Shown here: positions 8,117 to 16,467 of the stretch, one piece after another
How the letters are laid out: each line of letters starts with the position of its first letter
Numbering within the stretch: position 1 is the stretch's first letter
DNA from: Agreia sp. PsM10
Lineage (GTDB): Bacteria > Actinomycetota > Actinomycetes > Actinomycetales > Microbacteriaceae
DNA length: 64,000 bases
NCBI RefSeq assembly: GCF_030433855.1
Contig: NZ_JARUXC010000003.1
Span: 62,001-126,000 of the forward strand
Reading direction: 5' to 3'
The notes under the pieces: model-generated
Database searches by the model: none
Seen by the model: only the letters and a program-made list of their open reading frames with translations
What the model was told of the DNA's origin: nothing
Program-made: the position numbers and the translations under genes

Positions 8117-9768
8117 CGATGCGTTCCCGCAGCGCGCGTTCCCGGACCGTGCGTTTGCGTGTCGCCTCGCTGGGCTGCATTCTCTCGTTGCTCGTCGTGC
8201 TCGCCGCGCCGTTCGGCTCCACCGCGACCGCGCTCGAGCTGCCGTCGGGCACCATCGTCGAGCCGGCGCAGACGTCGGAGACGGCCGTGCCCTCCGAGAC
8301 AGGAGACGATGTGATCACCGCCCCGATGCGCACCGACGGCTCGGACATCATCGACAGCGCGGGCGACGTCGTGGTGATCCGCGCCGTGGCCTGGTTCGGC
8401 ATGGAGACCGCGAACTGCGCCCCGCACGGACTCTGGTCGATCTCCCTCGACGCCGGCATGGCGCAGATCGCGGCCATGGGCTTCAACACCGTCAGGCTTC
8501 CGTTCTCCAGCGAGTGCCTCGCCGCGACGACGGCGACGTCGATCAACGAGCAGCTCAACCCCGATCTCGTGGGGCTCACGCCGCTCGAGCTCATGGATCG
8601 CGTCGTCGAGAGCGCGGCAGATCACGGCCTCGCGGTGATGCTCGACAGGCACCGGCCCGACTCCGGGTCGCAGTCCGCGCTCTGGTACACGCCGCAGTAC
8701 AGCGAGCAGCGCTGGATCGACGACTGGACGAGTCTGGCCGAACGCTATCTCGACGTTCCGAGCGTGATCGCGGTCGACCTGCACAACGAGCCGCACGGTG
8801 CCGCCTGCTGGGGCTGCGGCGACCCCGCCACCGACTGGCAGGCTGCAGCCACCCGGGCGGGCAATGCCGTTCTCGCGGTCAATCCCGGCCTGCTCATCGT
8901 CGTCGAGGGCGTCGAGACATCCTCCGACGGCTCGAGTACCTGGTGGGGCGGCGGGCTGGCCGACGTCGCCGGGGCGCCCGTGATTCTGGATGTCGGCGAT
9001 CGCGTCGTGTACTCGCCGCACGACTATCCGGCGAGCGTCTTCCGGCAGACGTGGTTCGATGCCGCCGGCTATCCGGCGAACCTCGGCACGGTCTGGACGA
9101 CGAACTGGGGATACATCGCGCAGCGCGGAATCGCCCCCGTTCTCGTCGGTGAGTTCGGCACGAAGCTCGAGACGGCGTCCGACTCCGACTGGCTCGCCGA
9201 GCTGGTCGACTACATCGACTCCAACGATCTGAGCTTCTCGTACTGGTCGTTCAATCCGAACAGCGGAGACACGGGCGGCCTCGTGCAGGACGACTGGGTG
9301 ACACCGCAGGCAGCCAAGCTCGCCGCTCTGGCGCCTCTCCTGCCGAATGCCTCGTCGCTGCCCTCGAGCCCGCCGACACCGAGACCGACGCCGTCTCCCA
9401 TCACCACGCCGTCTCCTTCCACCACCCCGGCGCCCACGCCCCTGAAGCCGCTGCATGGATCGGGCTCAGACGTGATGACCGCCGACCTGACGGTGCAGAG
9501 CGAGTGGGCCGACGGCTATGTGGCCGAGGTGGTGCTCCGTTCGTCGACGACGGCGGGCGCGTGGACGATCAGCTGGAGCGATCCGTCGGCGACCGGCGTC
9601 GAGAATGCCTGGGGCATGTCGTGCGACGTCAGCGACGGCCGCGTGACCTGCTCCGGCGTCGACTGGGCGGTGCCCGTCGGTGCCGGTGCTGACGTTCGTG
9701 TCGGCGTACAGGTCAGGGCCCATGGCGCCCCGCCCCTGCCCATCGCCGTCGACGTGCGGAGCTCGTAG
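8113..9768 (+). CDS. Secreted glycoside hydrolase family 5 (cellulase-like) with C-terminal CBM2-like module
   Basis: 551 residues. Signal peptide at the N-terminus (Arg-rich, then a hydrophobic core, cleavage near ATALE). The GH5 barrel carries the acid/base glutamate in DLHNEPHG (E226) and the nucleophile in LVGEFGTK (E347); other family features include NTVRLPFSSECL and VYSPHDYP. A Pro/Thr/Ser linker (about residues 415-445) leads to a roughly 100-residue beta-rich domain with EWADGYVAEVVL, SGAWTISW-like and paired cysteines, which resembles cellulose-binding family 2. The likely substrate is a beta-1,4-glucan such as cellulose or glucomannan. It overlaps the ArsR gene by four bases. Confidence 0.88.
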   Translation: MTMRSRSARSRTVRLRVASLGCILSLLVVLAAPFGSTATALELPSGTIVEPAQTSETAVPSETGDDVITAPMRTDGSDIIDSAGDVVVIRAVAWFGMETANCAPHGLWSISLDAGMAQIAAMGFNTVRLPFSSECLAATTATSINEQLNPDLVGLTPLELMDRVVESAADHGLAVMLDRHRPDSGSQSALWYTPQYSEQRWIDDWTSLAERYLDVPSVIAVDLHNEPHGAACWGCGDPATDWQAAATRAGNAVLAVNPGLLIVVEGVETSSDGSSTWWGGGLADVAGAPVILDVGDRVVYSPHDYPASVFRQTWFDAAGYPANLGTVWTTNWGYIAQRGIAPVLVGEFGTKLETASDSDWLAELVDYIDSNDLSFSYWSFNPNSGDTGGLVQDDWVTPQAAKLAALAPLLPNASSLPSSPPTPRPTPSPITTPSPSTTPAPTPLKPLHGSGSDVMTADLTVQSEWADGYVAEVVLRSSTTAGAWTISWSDPSATGVENAWGMSCDVSDGRVTCSGVDWAVPVGAGADVRVGVQVRAHGAPPLPIAVDVRSS

Positions 9769-9822
9769 GGCAGCGTCGCGAAGATAGGCAATTCGCCCGA
9801 TGCCCACACCCCTCCTTAGAGA

Positions 9823-9848
9823 GGAATCTCGAGTCATAGAGAGATTCC
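9823..9848. repeat. Inverted repeat GGAATCTC-N10-GAGATTCC upstream of a small gene
   Basis: Perfect 8-bp arms with a 10-base loop, ending 20 bases before the chosen GTG start at 9869. It could be an operator or an mRNA 5' hairpin. It also sits within about 60-80 bases after the cellulase stop, so a transcription-end role is possible. Confidence 0.35.
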
Positions 9849-9868
9849 GATCGATGAGGAGCATCACC

Positions 9869-10075
9869 GTGAATATCAGCGACTATTCGTACTACCGCCT
9901 CTACCGCGAGGCAGAGGCCCGCATGGAGAAAGAGCTCGAAGCCCGGCGCATCTCGCTCGAGCGCGCCCATCCGCGCGAGTCGCGCCGACCCCTGCAGCGG
10001 GTGGCCGCGTGGGTCGGTGCGCGGATCGAGCGGGCCCCGCGGCACATCGCGCGCCGGGCCGGATCGCACTCCTGA
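9869..10075 (+). CDS. Small basic protein, 68 residues, unknown function
   Basis: Chosen start is GTG 9869 because AGGAG lies seven bases upstream (9857-9861); the in-frame ATG at 9854 (73 residues) is the alternative. The N-terminus is ISDYSYYRLYREAEARMEKE, followed by ELEARRISLERAH and a strongly basic, Arg-rich C-terminus with RVAAWVGARIERAPRHI. The central part is likely one long amphipathic helix. No signal peptide, no family I can name. The coding frame has a non-random charge pattern and a good ribosome site, which is why I keep it. It lies between the cellulase and the LuxR-type regulator. Confidence 0.5.
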   Translation: MNISDYSYYRLYREAEARMEKELEARRISLERAHPRESRRPLQRVAAWVGARIERAPRHIARRAGSHS

Positions 10076-10128
10076 GGTCCACGGTCGATGCTCGCCCGGC
10101 AGACGCGGCGGACTGGCACCATAGGACG

Positions 10129-13008
10129 GTGACCACCAGCGCAGTCCGGGCCGACATCGTCGGCAGGGAGATCGAGCTCGAGGCGCTCGGACGCGCGCTC
10201 GACGATGTGCTCTCCGGAGCATTCCGCATCGTCGTGCTGAGCGGCGAGGCTGGCATAGGAAAGTCGCGCCTCGTCGACGAGTTCAGTGCCGCCGCGCCGC
10301 CCGCCGTGCGTGTCGTTCGGGGCCAGTGCGTCGACCTCGACCGCGATGCGCCGCCGTACGGTCCGATCGTCTCGGTGCTGCGCGGTCTGGTCGCCGAACT
10401 CGGAGCCGAGGAGATCCGGCAGGCATCCGGCTCGGCATTCGACTCGCTGGCGCTGCTCCTTCCGGAGCTGACTGCTCAGGCGGAGCGGTTGCCTTCGGCC
10501 AGCGGTGGAGCGGCCCGCCTGTTCGACAGCGTCGCAGCGCTCCTCGGCATGGTGTCCCGCCAGACCCCCGTGGTGATGATCGTCGAGGACGTGCAGTGGG
10601 CCGATCCGGCCACCCTCGAACTTCTCCGGTTCCTCGCCCGGCTCGACCCCCGCAGCCGGGTCCTGATGCTTCTGACCTTCCGCACGGAAGACGCCAGCGC
10701 CCGCTCCGCGCTGCGCGCCTGGCTGCCCGAGCTCGACCGCAGCAGGGCGGTCGAGCGCCTCGAATTGACGAGGCTCACCCGCCGGCAGGCCCGGGTTCTC
10801 GTGCGGCAGCTGTCGGTCGACAGGCGCACGTCGGTCGACTTCGCGCTCCTGTACGAGCGCTCCGACGGCATTCCCTTCTTCATCGAGGAACTGCTGTCGT
10901 GGCAGCAGACGCACGATGCCGATCGGCTGCCCGATACCCTCCGAGACATTCTGCTCGCCCGCTACGACACCGTCCGCGACGAGACGCAGCAGGTGCTCCG
11001 CCTTCTCGCCTCCGGCGGCCTGGGCGTCGAACACGAACTCCTCGTCGCGGTGTCGTCGATCGATGAGGAACCGCTCGAGGCCGCTCTGCGCGACGCGGTG
11101 CGGGCGCACATCCTCGTGGTCGACGGCACCTCCTATCGGTTCCGTCACGCCCTGGTGCGAGACGCCGTGCACGAGCAGCTGCTTCCGGGCGAGCGCATGA
11201 GGTATCACTCGAGGTACGCCGAAGAACTGGCGTCCCGCGCGCGCTCCCACACCGACGCCTCCGAGATCGCGTACCACTGGATGGCCGCGCATGATCTTCC
11301 CCAGGCGTTCGTGTCCGCTCTCGCGGCGATGGATGCCGCCCGCGGGTCGTACGCGTTCGCTATCGCCGCGAGCATGGGGGAGCGGGCGATCGACCTGTGG
11401 CAGCATGTGCCCGACGCAGAGACAGTGGCGGGTCGGACTCTTCCGCAGCTGATGGCGCAGACGGCCTATATCCTGCGCAACGCGGGCAGAAGCGATCGGG
11501 CCATCTCGCTCATCGATGAGGCGATCTCTTCGTCGTCGACCGACGACTCGTCGTTCTTCGCGCGGATGCTCCGCGACAAGGCGTCGTTCCTGGCGAACAT
11601 CGGACGCGAAGGATCGATCGAGCTTCTGCGGCGTGCCCTCGTGGTGCTCGAGGGGCAGCCCCGCAGCGTGCTCCGGGCCAACGTTCTCGGCGAGCTGGCC
11701 GCCCGTCTTATGCTCGCCGCACGGTTCTCCGACGCGATCCCCGTCGCCGACTCCGCCTACGCGGAGGCCGAGTCCGTGGGATCGAGGGCGCGCATGTCGG
11801 TCGCGGCGAACATCCGGGGCATGTCGACCCTCAGCGTCGGGGGTGTCGACAGCGGCCTCGCCGACCTCGAGCTCGCCGGCGAGCTCGCCGAAGACGACGA
11901 CTCGGCCATGATGCGGTTCTGCGTCAACTACTCCGATGCCCTCGCGATGCTCGGACGATTCGACCCGGCGATCGAGGTCGCTCGCACCGGGGCGGCTCGG
12001 GCCACCGCTCGAGGGGTCGAGCGCACCAGCGGGATCATGTTCGCGTCGAACACCATCGGCCCCCTTCTCTCGCTCGGTCGTGTGGTGGAGGCCGACGAGC
12101 TGCTCGACCGATCGCTCGAGCTCGACGCGCCGATCGGATTCAGCTCCGACGTCCGTCTGCTGAAACTGAGGTCGCTCGTGCTGCACGGAGACGTCCTTGT
12201 CGCCGAGACGCTCCTCGAGGAATGGGCTCCCGGCCTCGAGCAGCAGTCCCGCATCGACGCACGCCTTGAACGCACGTGGGCGGCGATCGCCGGCGAAGTG
12301 CTGCTCGAGAGGGGGCGTGCGAGAGAGGCGTGGCAGCGTTGTCGCACGGTGCTCGACGATGGCCACCTCGACTTCGCCGCCCTCGACCTCCCGCTCCTCG
12401 CGGTCGCTGCACGGGCGTTCACGTCGGTCGAGGGGCGGCTGCCGGACGACGATGGCGTCATGATCCACCGGCGCTTCGATGACGTTCTTTCCCGCCTGTC
12501 CGAGTGGCCGACGGCCCCTCAGTACGCTTCGGTCGTCAAGGCCGAGATCGAGGACTCGATCGCTGCGTGGCGGCGGGCGGCGGAGTCCGTCTCCTCCTCC
12601 CAGGTGCCGAGCCATCTCGAGCCCTACGCGCTGGCGCGTCTTGCCGAGGCGCTCGCCCGTCAGGCCGACCAGCAGTCTGCACTGCAGGTCATCGCAGAGG
12701 CCCGTAGCCGAGCCGATGACACATCGAGCGGATTCGTGCTCCTGCGCCTCGCCTCTCTCGAACGTCGACTCGGCCGCCCGGCATCCCGAGACAGTGCGAC
12801 GGGCGCGGCCGATTCGGCCGCAGGGCTGACCGCGCGAGAACGCCAGGTGCTCGATCTGATCGCGGAAGGGCTCAGCAACAGGCAGATCTCCGAGCGACTC
12901 TTCATCAGTGCGAAGACCGCCAGCGTGCACGTATCGAACATCCTGCGCAAGCTCGGGGCCACGAGCCGAACCGAGGCCGTCTTCCTCGATCGATCCCACG
13001 ACGGCTGA
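10129..13008 (+). CDS. Large AAA/LuxR-type (LAL) transcriptional regulator
   Basis: 959 residues from the GTG at 10129. The N-terminus has the ATPase core: VGREIELEAL, Walker A GEAGIGKSRL (residues 39-48) and Walker B-like VVMIVEDVQWADP. The middle 450 residues are helical and Ala/Glu/Leu-rich, as expected for TPR-like repeats. The C-terminus is a LuxR helix-turn-helix: LTARERQVLDLIAEGLSNRQ, then ISERLFISAKTASVHVSNIL. Such STAND proteins act as signal-dependent activators. The frame stays open upstream but that part is Arg-rich and not homologous. The target is unknown; the neighbours are the small basic gene and the convergent DUF305 gene only 15 bases away. Confidence 0.87.
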   Translation: MTTSAVRADIVGREIELEALGRALDDVLSGAFRIVVLSGEAGIGKSRLVDEFSAAAPPAVRVVRGQCVDLDRDAPPYGPIVSVLRGLVAELGAEEIRQASGSAFDSLALLLPELTAQAERLPSASGGAARLFDSVAALLGMVSRQTPVVMIVEDVQWADPATLELLRFLARLDPRSRVLMLLTFRTEDASARSALRAWLPELDRSRAVERLELTRLTRRQARVLVRQLSVDRRTSVDFALLYERSDGIPFFIEELLSWQQTHDADRLPDTLRDILLARYDTVRDETQQVLRLLASGGLGVEHELLVAVSSIDEEPLEAALRDAVRAHILVVDGTSYRFRHALVRDAVHEQLLPGERMRYHSRYAEELASRARSHTDASEIAYHWMAAHDLPQAFVSALAAMDAARGSYAFAIAASMGERAIDLWQHVPDAETVAGRTLPQLMAQTAYILRNAGRSDRAISLIDEAISSSSTDDSSFFARMLRDKASFLANIGREGSIELLRRALVVLEGQPRSVLRANVLGELAARLMLAARFSDAIPVADSAYAEAESVGSRARMSVAANIRGMSTLSVGGVDSGLADLELAGELAEDDDSAMMRFCVNYSDALAMLGRFDPAIEVARTGAARATARGVERTSGIMFASNTIGPLLSLGRVVEADELLDRSLELDAPIGFSSDVRLLKLRSLVLHGDVLVAETLLEEWAPGLEQQSRIDARLERTWAAIAGEVLLERGRAREAWQRCRTVLDDGHLDFAALDLPLLAVAARAFTSVEGRLPDDDGVMIHRRFDDVLSRLSEWPTAPQYASVVKAEIEDSIAAWRRAAESVSSSQVPSHLEPYALARLAEALARQADQQSALQVIAEARSRADDTSSGFVLLRLASLERRLGRPASRDSATGAADSAAGLTARERQVLDLIAEGLSNRQISERLFISAKTASVHVSNILRKLGATSRTEAVFLDRSHDG

Positions 13009-13023
13009 CCGTCGTTCTCCGTA

Positions 13024-13728
13024 TCAGGGGGCGCGCTGCTCCAGCAGGCTCTCCATGTAGTCGATCTCGCCCGACTGGGCGAAGACGATCGCCCGCGCCA
13101 GGGTCGTGACGAGGGGATGGGTGCTGCGGTCGAGGACGGCGTCGGCCATGTCGACGCCGCCGCGGTGGTGGGAGAGCATCAGTGTGAGGAAGAGCACTTC
13201 CGCGTCGGTGCCGCTGGCATTCCGGAGCCGCTCGAGATCGGCGTCGCTCGCCATGCCGGGCATCGCCACGGCGGCGGCGGCGTCCGACGACTCCGGGGTG
13301 AGGATTCCATGCTCGTGGCCCTGACTTGCCGAGCCGTCGAGCGTCGGTGCCGACATCCACTCCATGGTCGCTCCGGGTCGCGCCTGAGGCAGGCCCCAGT
13401 CGTTGAGCCACGCGTACATCTGACCCGATTGCTGCGCCTGGCTGGTCGCGATATCGTACGCGAGGCTGCGGATCTCCGGGTCGTCCGTGCGGTCTCTCAC
13501 GATGAGAGCCATCTCGACGGCCTGATCGTGATGCACCTGCATGTCCCGCGCGAATCCGGCCTCGACGCTCGTCGTCGACGGGTCTGCAGACCGTGCCGCG
13601 AGCATCCAGCCCCCGGCGAGGCCGACGGCGAGAACGAGGGCGCCCGCGATGACGCCGGCGACCACGAGCCGCCACCGGCTCGCGCCGGCCGGCCGGCCGG
13701 GCTCTGTCGCGACGGCGGAGTCGGTCAC
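13024..13728 (-). CDS. DUF305 membrane-anchored protein
   Basis: 234 residues from the GTG at 13728, which overlaps the stop of the DUF3105 gene by four bases (GTGA). An N-terminal membrane anchor (VVAGVIAGALVLAVGLAGG) is followed by an extracytoplasmic four-helix DUF305 domain. The conserved His motifs are FARDMQVHHDQAVEMA in the first half and LTLMLSHHRGGVDMAD in the second. Met and His are frequent (MPGM, HEHG), which fits the metal-handling role suspected for the family, although none is proven. It is translationally coupled to DUF3105, a common pairing in actinobacteria. Confidence 0.88.
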   Translation of the reverse strand: MTDSAVATEPGRPAGASRWRLVVAGVIAGALVLAVGLAGGWMLAARSADPSTTSVEAGFARDMQVHHDQAVEMALIVRDRTDDPEIRSLAYDIATSQAQQSGQMYAWLNDWGLPQARPGATMEWMSAPTLDGSASQGHEHGILTPESSDAAAAVAMPGMASDADLERLRNASGTDAEVLFLTLMLSHHRGGVDMADAVLDRSTHPLVTTLARAIVFAQSGEIDYMESLLEQRAP

Positions 13729-14411
13729 GCCACGCGACCGGGCGCGTCGAGTCCGCCGGTGCACGCGGCGCCGGGTTCGGGTGCATCGTTGGAGCGCCAG
13801 AAGCGGTCGAGGAACAGCCCGAGCCGCTCGTCGTCGGGATCGTCGAGGGCGACCTGAGCTCCCCACGCGCTGGCGACGATCGGCGAATCGAGTCCGTCGA
13901 CGGGTGAGACCACGATGTACGAGTCGGGAAGCTTCGAACGGAGCGCCTCGACCCCGGCCTCATCGAGCTGTGCGGGATCGTAGGCCAGCCACACGGCGCC
14001 GTGCTCGAGCGCGTGGACCGCGTTCTCGTTGGGTACGGACTGCGTGTAGACGCCGCAGTTCAGCCAGACTCCGGCGTGATCGCCGCCCACGGGCGGGTTC
14101 TGCGGGTAGTCGACGGTCGTGGTCACGTGGTTCGCCGTGAGCCCCGGGTACGTCTGCAACCCGTCTATTGCAATGCTCGAGGGGTCGGGCTTGGGTGTGG
14201 CAGAGGTGACGACGAAGCCGATCAGGAGCCCGATGACCGCGACGGCCGCGACGGAGCCGGTGACGATGGCGATCAGGCGGTTGCGCTTCTGCTTCGCCTG
14301 GGCCTGGCGGAATGCCGCCAGCTTCGCCTCCCTGTCGGCGGCGCGCTGCTGTTTGACCGTGAGCTTGCCGGGTCGGTCTGTCGGTCGGGCGTCTTCGGGT
14401 GGCGGTGTCAC
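13725..14411 (-). CDS. DUF3105 membrane-anchored protein
   Basis: 228 residues, GTG start at 14411. A basic cytoplasmic N-terminus (KQQRAADREAKLAAFRQAQ) precedes one membrane segment (LIAIVTGSVAAVAVIGLLIG) and an extracytoplasmic domain with the DUF3105 signature: PVGGDHAGVWLNCGVYTQ, then NAVHALEHGAVWLAYD and a late SAWGAQVALD. Conserved His and Cys residues suggest metal or redox chemistry, but the family has no established function. First gene of a two-gene operon with DUF305. A perfect 14-bp palindrome lies 27-40 bases upstream and may regulate it. Confidence 0.88.
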   Translation of the reverse strand: MTPPPEDARPTDRPGKLTVKQQRAADREAKLAAFRQAQAKQKRNRLIAIVTGSVAAVAVIGLLIGFVVTSATPKPDPSSIAIDGLQTYPGLTANHVTTTVDYPQNPPVGGDHAGVWLNCGVYTQSVPNENAVHALEHGAVWLAYDPAQLDEAGVEALRSKLPDSYIVVSPVDGLDSPIVASAWGAQVALDDPDDERLGLFLDRFWRSNDAPEPGAACTGGLDAPGRVA

Positions 14412-14437
14412 GTCTCTCGATTCGGTCGGAACTCTCG

Positions 14438-14451
14438 GTTGTAGCTACAAC
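14438..14451. promoter_or_regulatory. Perfect palindrome GTTGTAGCTACAAC upstream of the DUF3105-DUF305 operon
   Basis: 14-bp perfect dyad, 27 bases upstream of the DUF3105 start and 39 bases after the nadR stop. The position is right for an operator overlapping the promoter. The TGTAGCTACA core is reminiscent of sites used by small winged-helix repressors, but I cannot name the regulator. Confidence 0.5.
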
Positions 14452-14489
14452 TTCTCATGGGCGGGCTGGAGAAAGACTGGGAATGGTGC

Positions 14490-15629
14490 TCACGGACTCG
14501 GGCTGTCGGCGAGCCTGGTGACATCCGCCCACGTCGGCGACACGAACGTCGTGTTCTTCTCGACGAGTGCGTCGATGACCTCGATGGCGTAGTCGAGCCG
14601 TGTCTCGTGGGCGCCGCGGAGCAGCACCCAGGGGAGCCCGCGGGCCGTGAGCCCGTCGACGATCCAGCTCGTCATCTCCGGTCGGATGTGCTCGCCGTCG
14701 CGCCAGCCGTCCTGGTCGAAGGGCACGCCGACGTGATCGGTGACGAGGTAGAGGTCACGGTGGGGCAGCTCGGTCGTCGCCGCCTCGTGCGCCGCCGTGC
14801 TGTGCGCGCCGATGTAGCGACGCTCCCACAGCGACGTGGCGAACGCGTCGGTGTCGGCGATCACCAGTGAGCAGGCGAGGGCCGCGGCCTGCTCCATGGC
14901 GGTCTGGGTGCGCGCGATATGCGCGAAATGCTCAGGCAGCCAGACGAGATCGTCGATCTCGGGCGCGGGCGAACCGGATGCGAGTGACTCGGCCGCCGCA
15001 CGGGCGTGCAGCTCGTAGGTGAACCGGCGGCCGTACTCGTCGACCTCGGCGATCGCCTCGTATCCGGGCAGGCCACGATAGTGCGCCCGCAGCCCCTCGG
15101 AGAGCGTCGTGGTGCCGGTCGACTCGGCGCCGATCACGACGATGCGTGTGGCGAGGTCGAGTCGGGCCGGTTCGGCCAGCTGGTCCCAGCGTTCGGCCAG
15201 CCTCTCGCGAGCGGCCGTGCCGCTCATGGGGATGCGACGACGCTCGAGGTCGTCGAGCACGTGCACGGCGCCCAGTCGCTCGGCCAGCTCGGCGCCGTAC
15301 TCCTCCGAACTGAAGACCACGTCCACGGTGTGGATTCCGCCGCGGCGGAGCGCCGCCAGCGTGACCTCGTGATGGGCAACCCACGCGATCTCGCTGTCGT
15401 AGTGCACCGGCGCATCGTCGAGGATTCCGAGCACGGTGACCGAGGCGAGCTCCGCTGTGGCCGTGGTCACCCAGGCGACGCGGCGCTCCAGCGGAATGGT
15501 CTCGATCTGCGTCGCCATCACCAGCACGACCAGTCGATCGACCTCGCGCGCGGCCCGCTCGATCAGCGACACGTGCCCGGCGTGAAGAGGATAGAACTTG
15601 CCGATGATGAGGCCCGTGCGCGCGGTCAT
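14490..15629 (-). CDS. nadR: NadR-like nicotinamide-nucleotide adenylyltransferase / ribosylnicotinamide kinase
   Basis: 379 residues. The N-terminal nucleotidyltransferase has GKFYPLHAGHVSLI (residues 10-23) and MSGTAARERL, as in NMN adenylyltransferases. The C-terminal half is the ribosylnicotinamide-kinase-like domain, starting VVIGAESTGTTTLSEGL at about residue 164. Walker A normally reads GAESSGKST; here the lysine position is Thr173, so kinase activity needs testing. No N-terminal DNA-binding domain of the enterobacterial kind is present. It overlaps pnuC by four bases (ATGA), so uptake and conversion of the NAD precursor are coupled. Confidence 0.88.
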   Translation of the reverse strand: MTARTGLIIGKFYPLHAGHVSLIERAAREVDRLVVLVMATQIETIPLERRVAWVTTATAELASVTVLGILDDAPVHYDSEIAWVAHHEVTLAALRRGGIHTVDVVFSSEEYGAELAERLGAVHVLDDLERRRIPMSGTAARERLAERWDQLAEPARLDLATRIVVIGAESTGTTTLSEGLRAHYRGLPGYEAIAEVDEYGRRFTYELHARAAAESLASGSPAPEIDDLVWLPEHFAHIARTQTAMEQAAALACSLVIADTDAFATSLWERRYIGAHSTAAHEAATTELPHRDLYLVTDHVGVPFDQDGWRDGEHIRPEMTSWIVDGLTARGLPWVLLRGAHETRLDYAIEVIDALVEKNTTFVSPTWADVTRLADSPSP

Positions 15630-16300
15630 CGGATTCCGACCCGGCTCCGGTGGCCCGGCTGCGCCTCGCGCTGGGCACGCGTGCGCCGCAGCTCGATGGT
15701 CCAGCGGCGCAGGCCGTCGATGCAGAGGGCGAGGAAGCCCGCGTAGAGGACCGCGGTCAGCCACAGGCCCTTCGTCGCGTAGAGCGGAATGGAGACGACG
15801 TCGACGGCGATCCACACCCACCACTGCTCGATGATCTTTCGCGCCTGCCCCCACGTGGCGAGCAGCGACCCGGCCAGCACGAAGGCGTCGGGCAGGGGAA
15901 CGGTCGAATCGGTGGCGCTGTGCAGCAGCACCGCGGCCGCGGCGGTGAGCAGGGCCGCCGAGACCAGACCGCCGAGGAGTTCGCGCCGTGAGGCCCGGCG
16001 CACCTCCACCACCGCGCCGCGGTTTGCGGCACCGCGCCTCGACCACAGGACCCAGCCGTATACGGCCACCGCCGCGAAGATCACCTGAAGGACGGCGTCG
16101 GCGTACAGGCCCGCGCCGATGAAGAGAATCAGGAACGCGACGTTGTTCGCGATACCGACGGGCCAGTTCCAGATGAACTGCCGCGTCACAGCCCAGACGC
16201 AGAGTGCGCCGGTCACGAAGCCGACGACCTCGATCACGGACACGCTCTCGCCGAGCAGGGAGAAGGCGGTGGACTGCAGGAAGCCGAGGAGGTCGAACAC
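15626..16300 (-). CDS. pnuC: PnuC-family nicotinamide riboside transporter
   Basis: Integral membrane protein of 224 residues (GTG start at 16300) with about seven hydrophobic segments. PnuC features are visible: FVTGALCVWAVTRQFIWNWP, GIANNVAFLILFIGAGLYAD, YGWVLWSR and, near the end, EQWWVWIAVDVVSIPLYATK, where the aromatic residues line the substrate site in the family. It takes up nicotinamide riboside for conversion by NadR, encoded downstream with a 4-base overlap. The palindrome at 16312-16325 lies 12-25 bases upstream of the start codon, suggesting repression by NAD status. An upstream in-frame ATG exists, but the extra segment is Arg-rich and not PnuC-like. Confidence 0.9.
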   Translation of the reverse strand: MFDLLGFLQSTAFSLLGESVSVIEVVGFVTGALCVWAVTRQFIWNWPVGIANNVAFLILFIGAGLYADAVLQVIFAAVAVYGWVLWSRRGAANRGAVVEVRRASRRELLGGLVSAALLTAAAAVLLHSATDSTVPLPDAFVLAGSLLATWGQARKIIEQWWVWIAVDVVSIPLYATKGLWLTAVLYAGFLALCIDGLRRWTIELRRTRAQREAQPGHRSRVGIR

Positions 16301-16311
16301 GGATCGAGAGG

Positions 16312-16325
16312 GCCTTTCGAAAGGC
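16312..16325. promoter_or_regulatory. Perfect palindrome GCCTTTCGAAAGGC upstream of pnuC
   Basis: 14-bp perfect dyad located 12-25 bases before the pnuC GTG, in the 167-base divergent gap before the MscS gene. Good candidate operator for the pnuC-nadR operon. Confidence 0.5.
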
Positions 16326-16467
16326 GTAAGGGGTGACGAGAGGTCAAGCCTAACGATGCGCGGCATCGATCGGATTTGGCCTGCATGTCGAGAAGAGCGA
16401 GCATGGAGGCGGCCTCTCCGGCCATGCTTCGAAAGAATCCGCCGCATCACCGACTCTGGGAGCGCGA

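Noticed and set aside
9901-12999. Long minus-strand open frame opposite the LuxR/AAA gene
   Set aside because: Antisense shadow with Arg/Gly-rich composition; the plus-strand frame carries Walker motifs and a LuxR domain.
16301-16467. Possible NAD riboswitch before pnuC
   Set aside because: No match to a known NAD-sensing motif; the visible feature is only the DNA palindrome.
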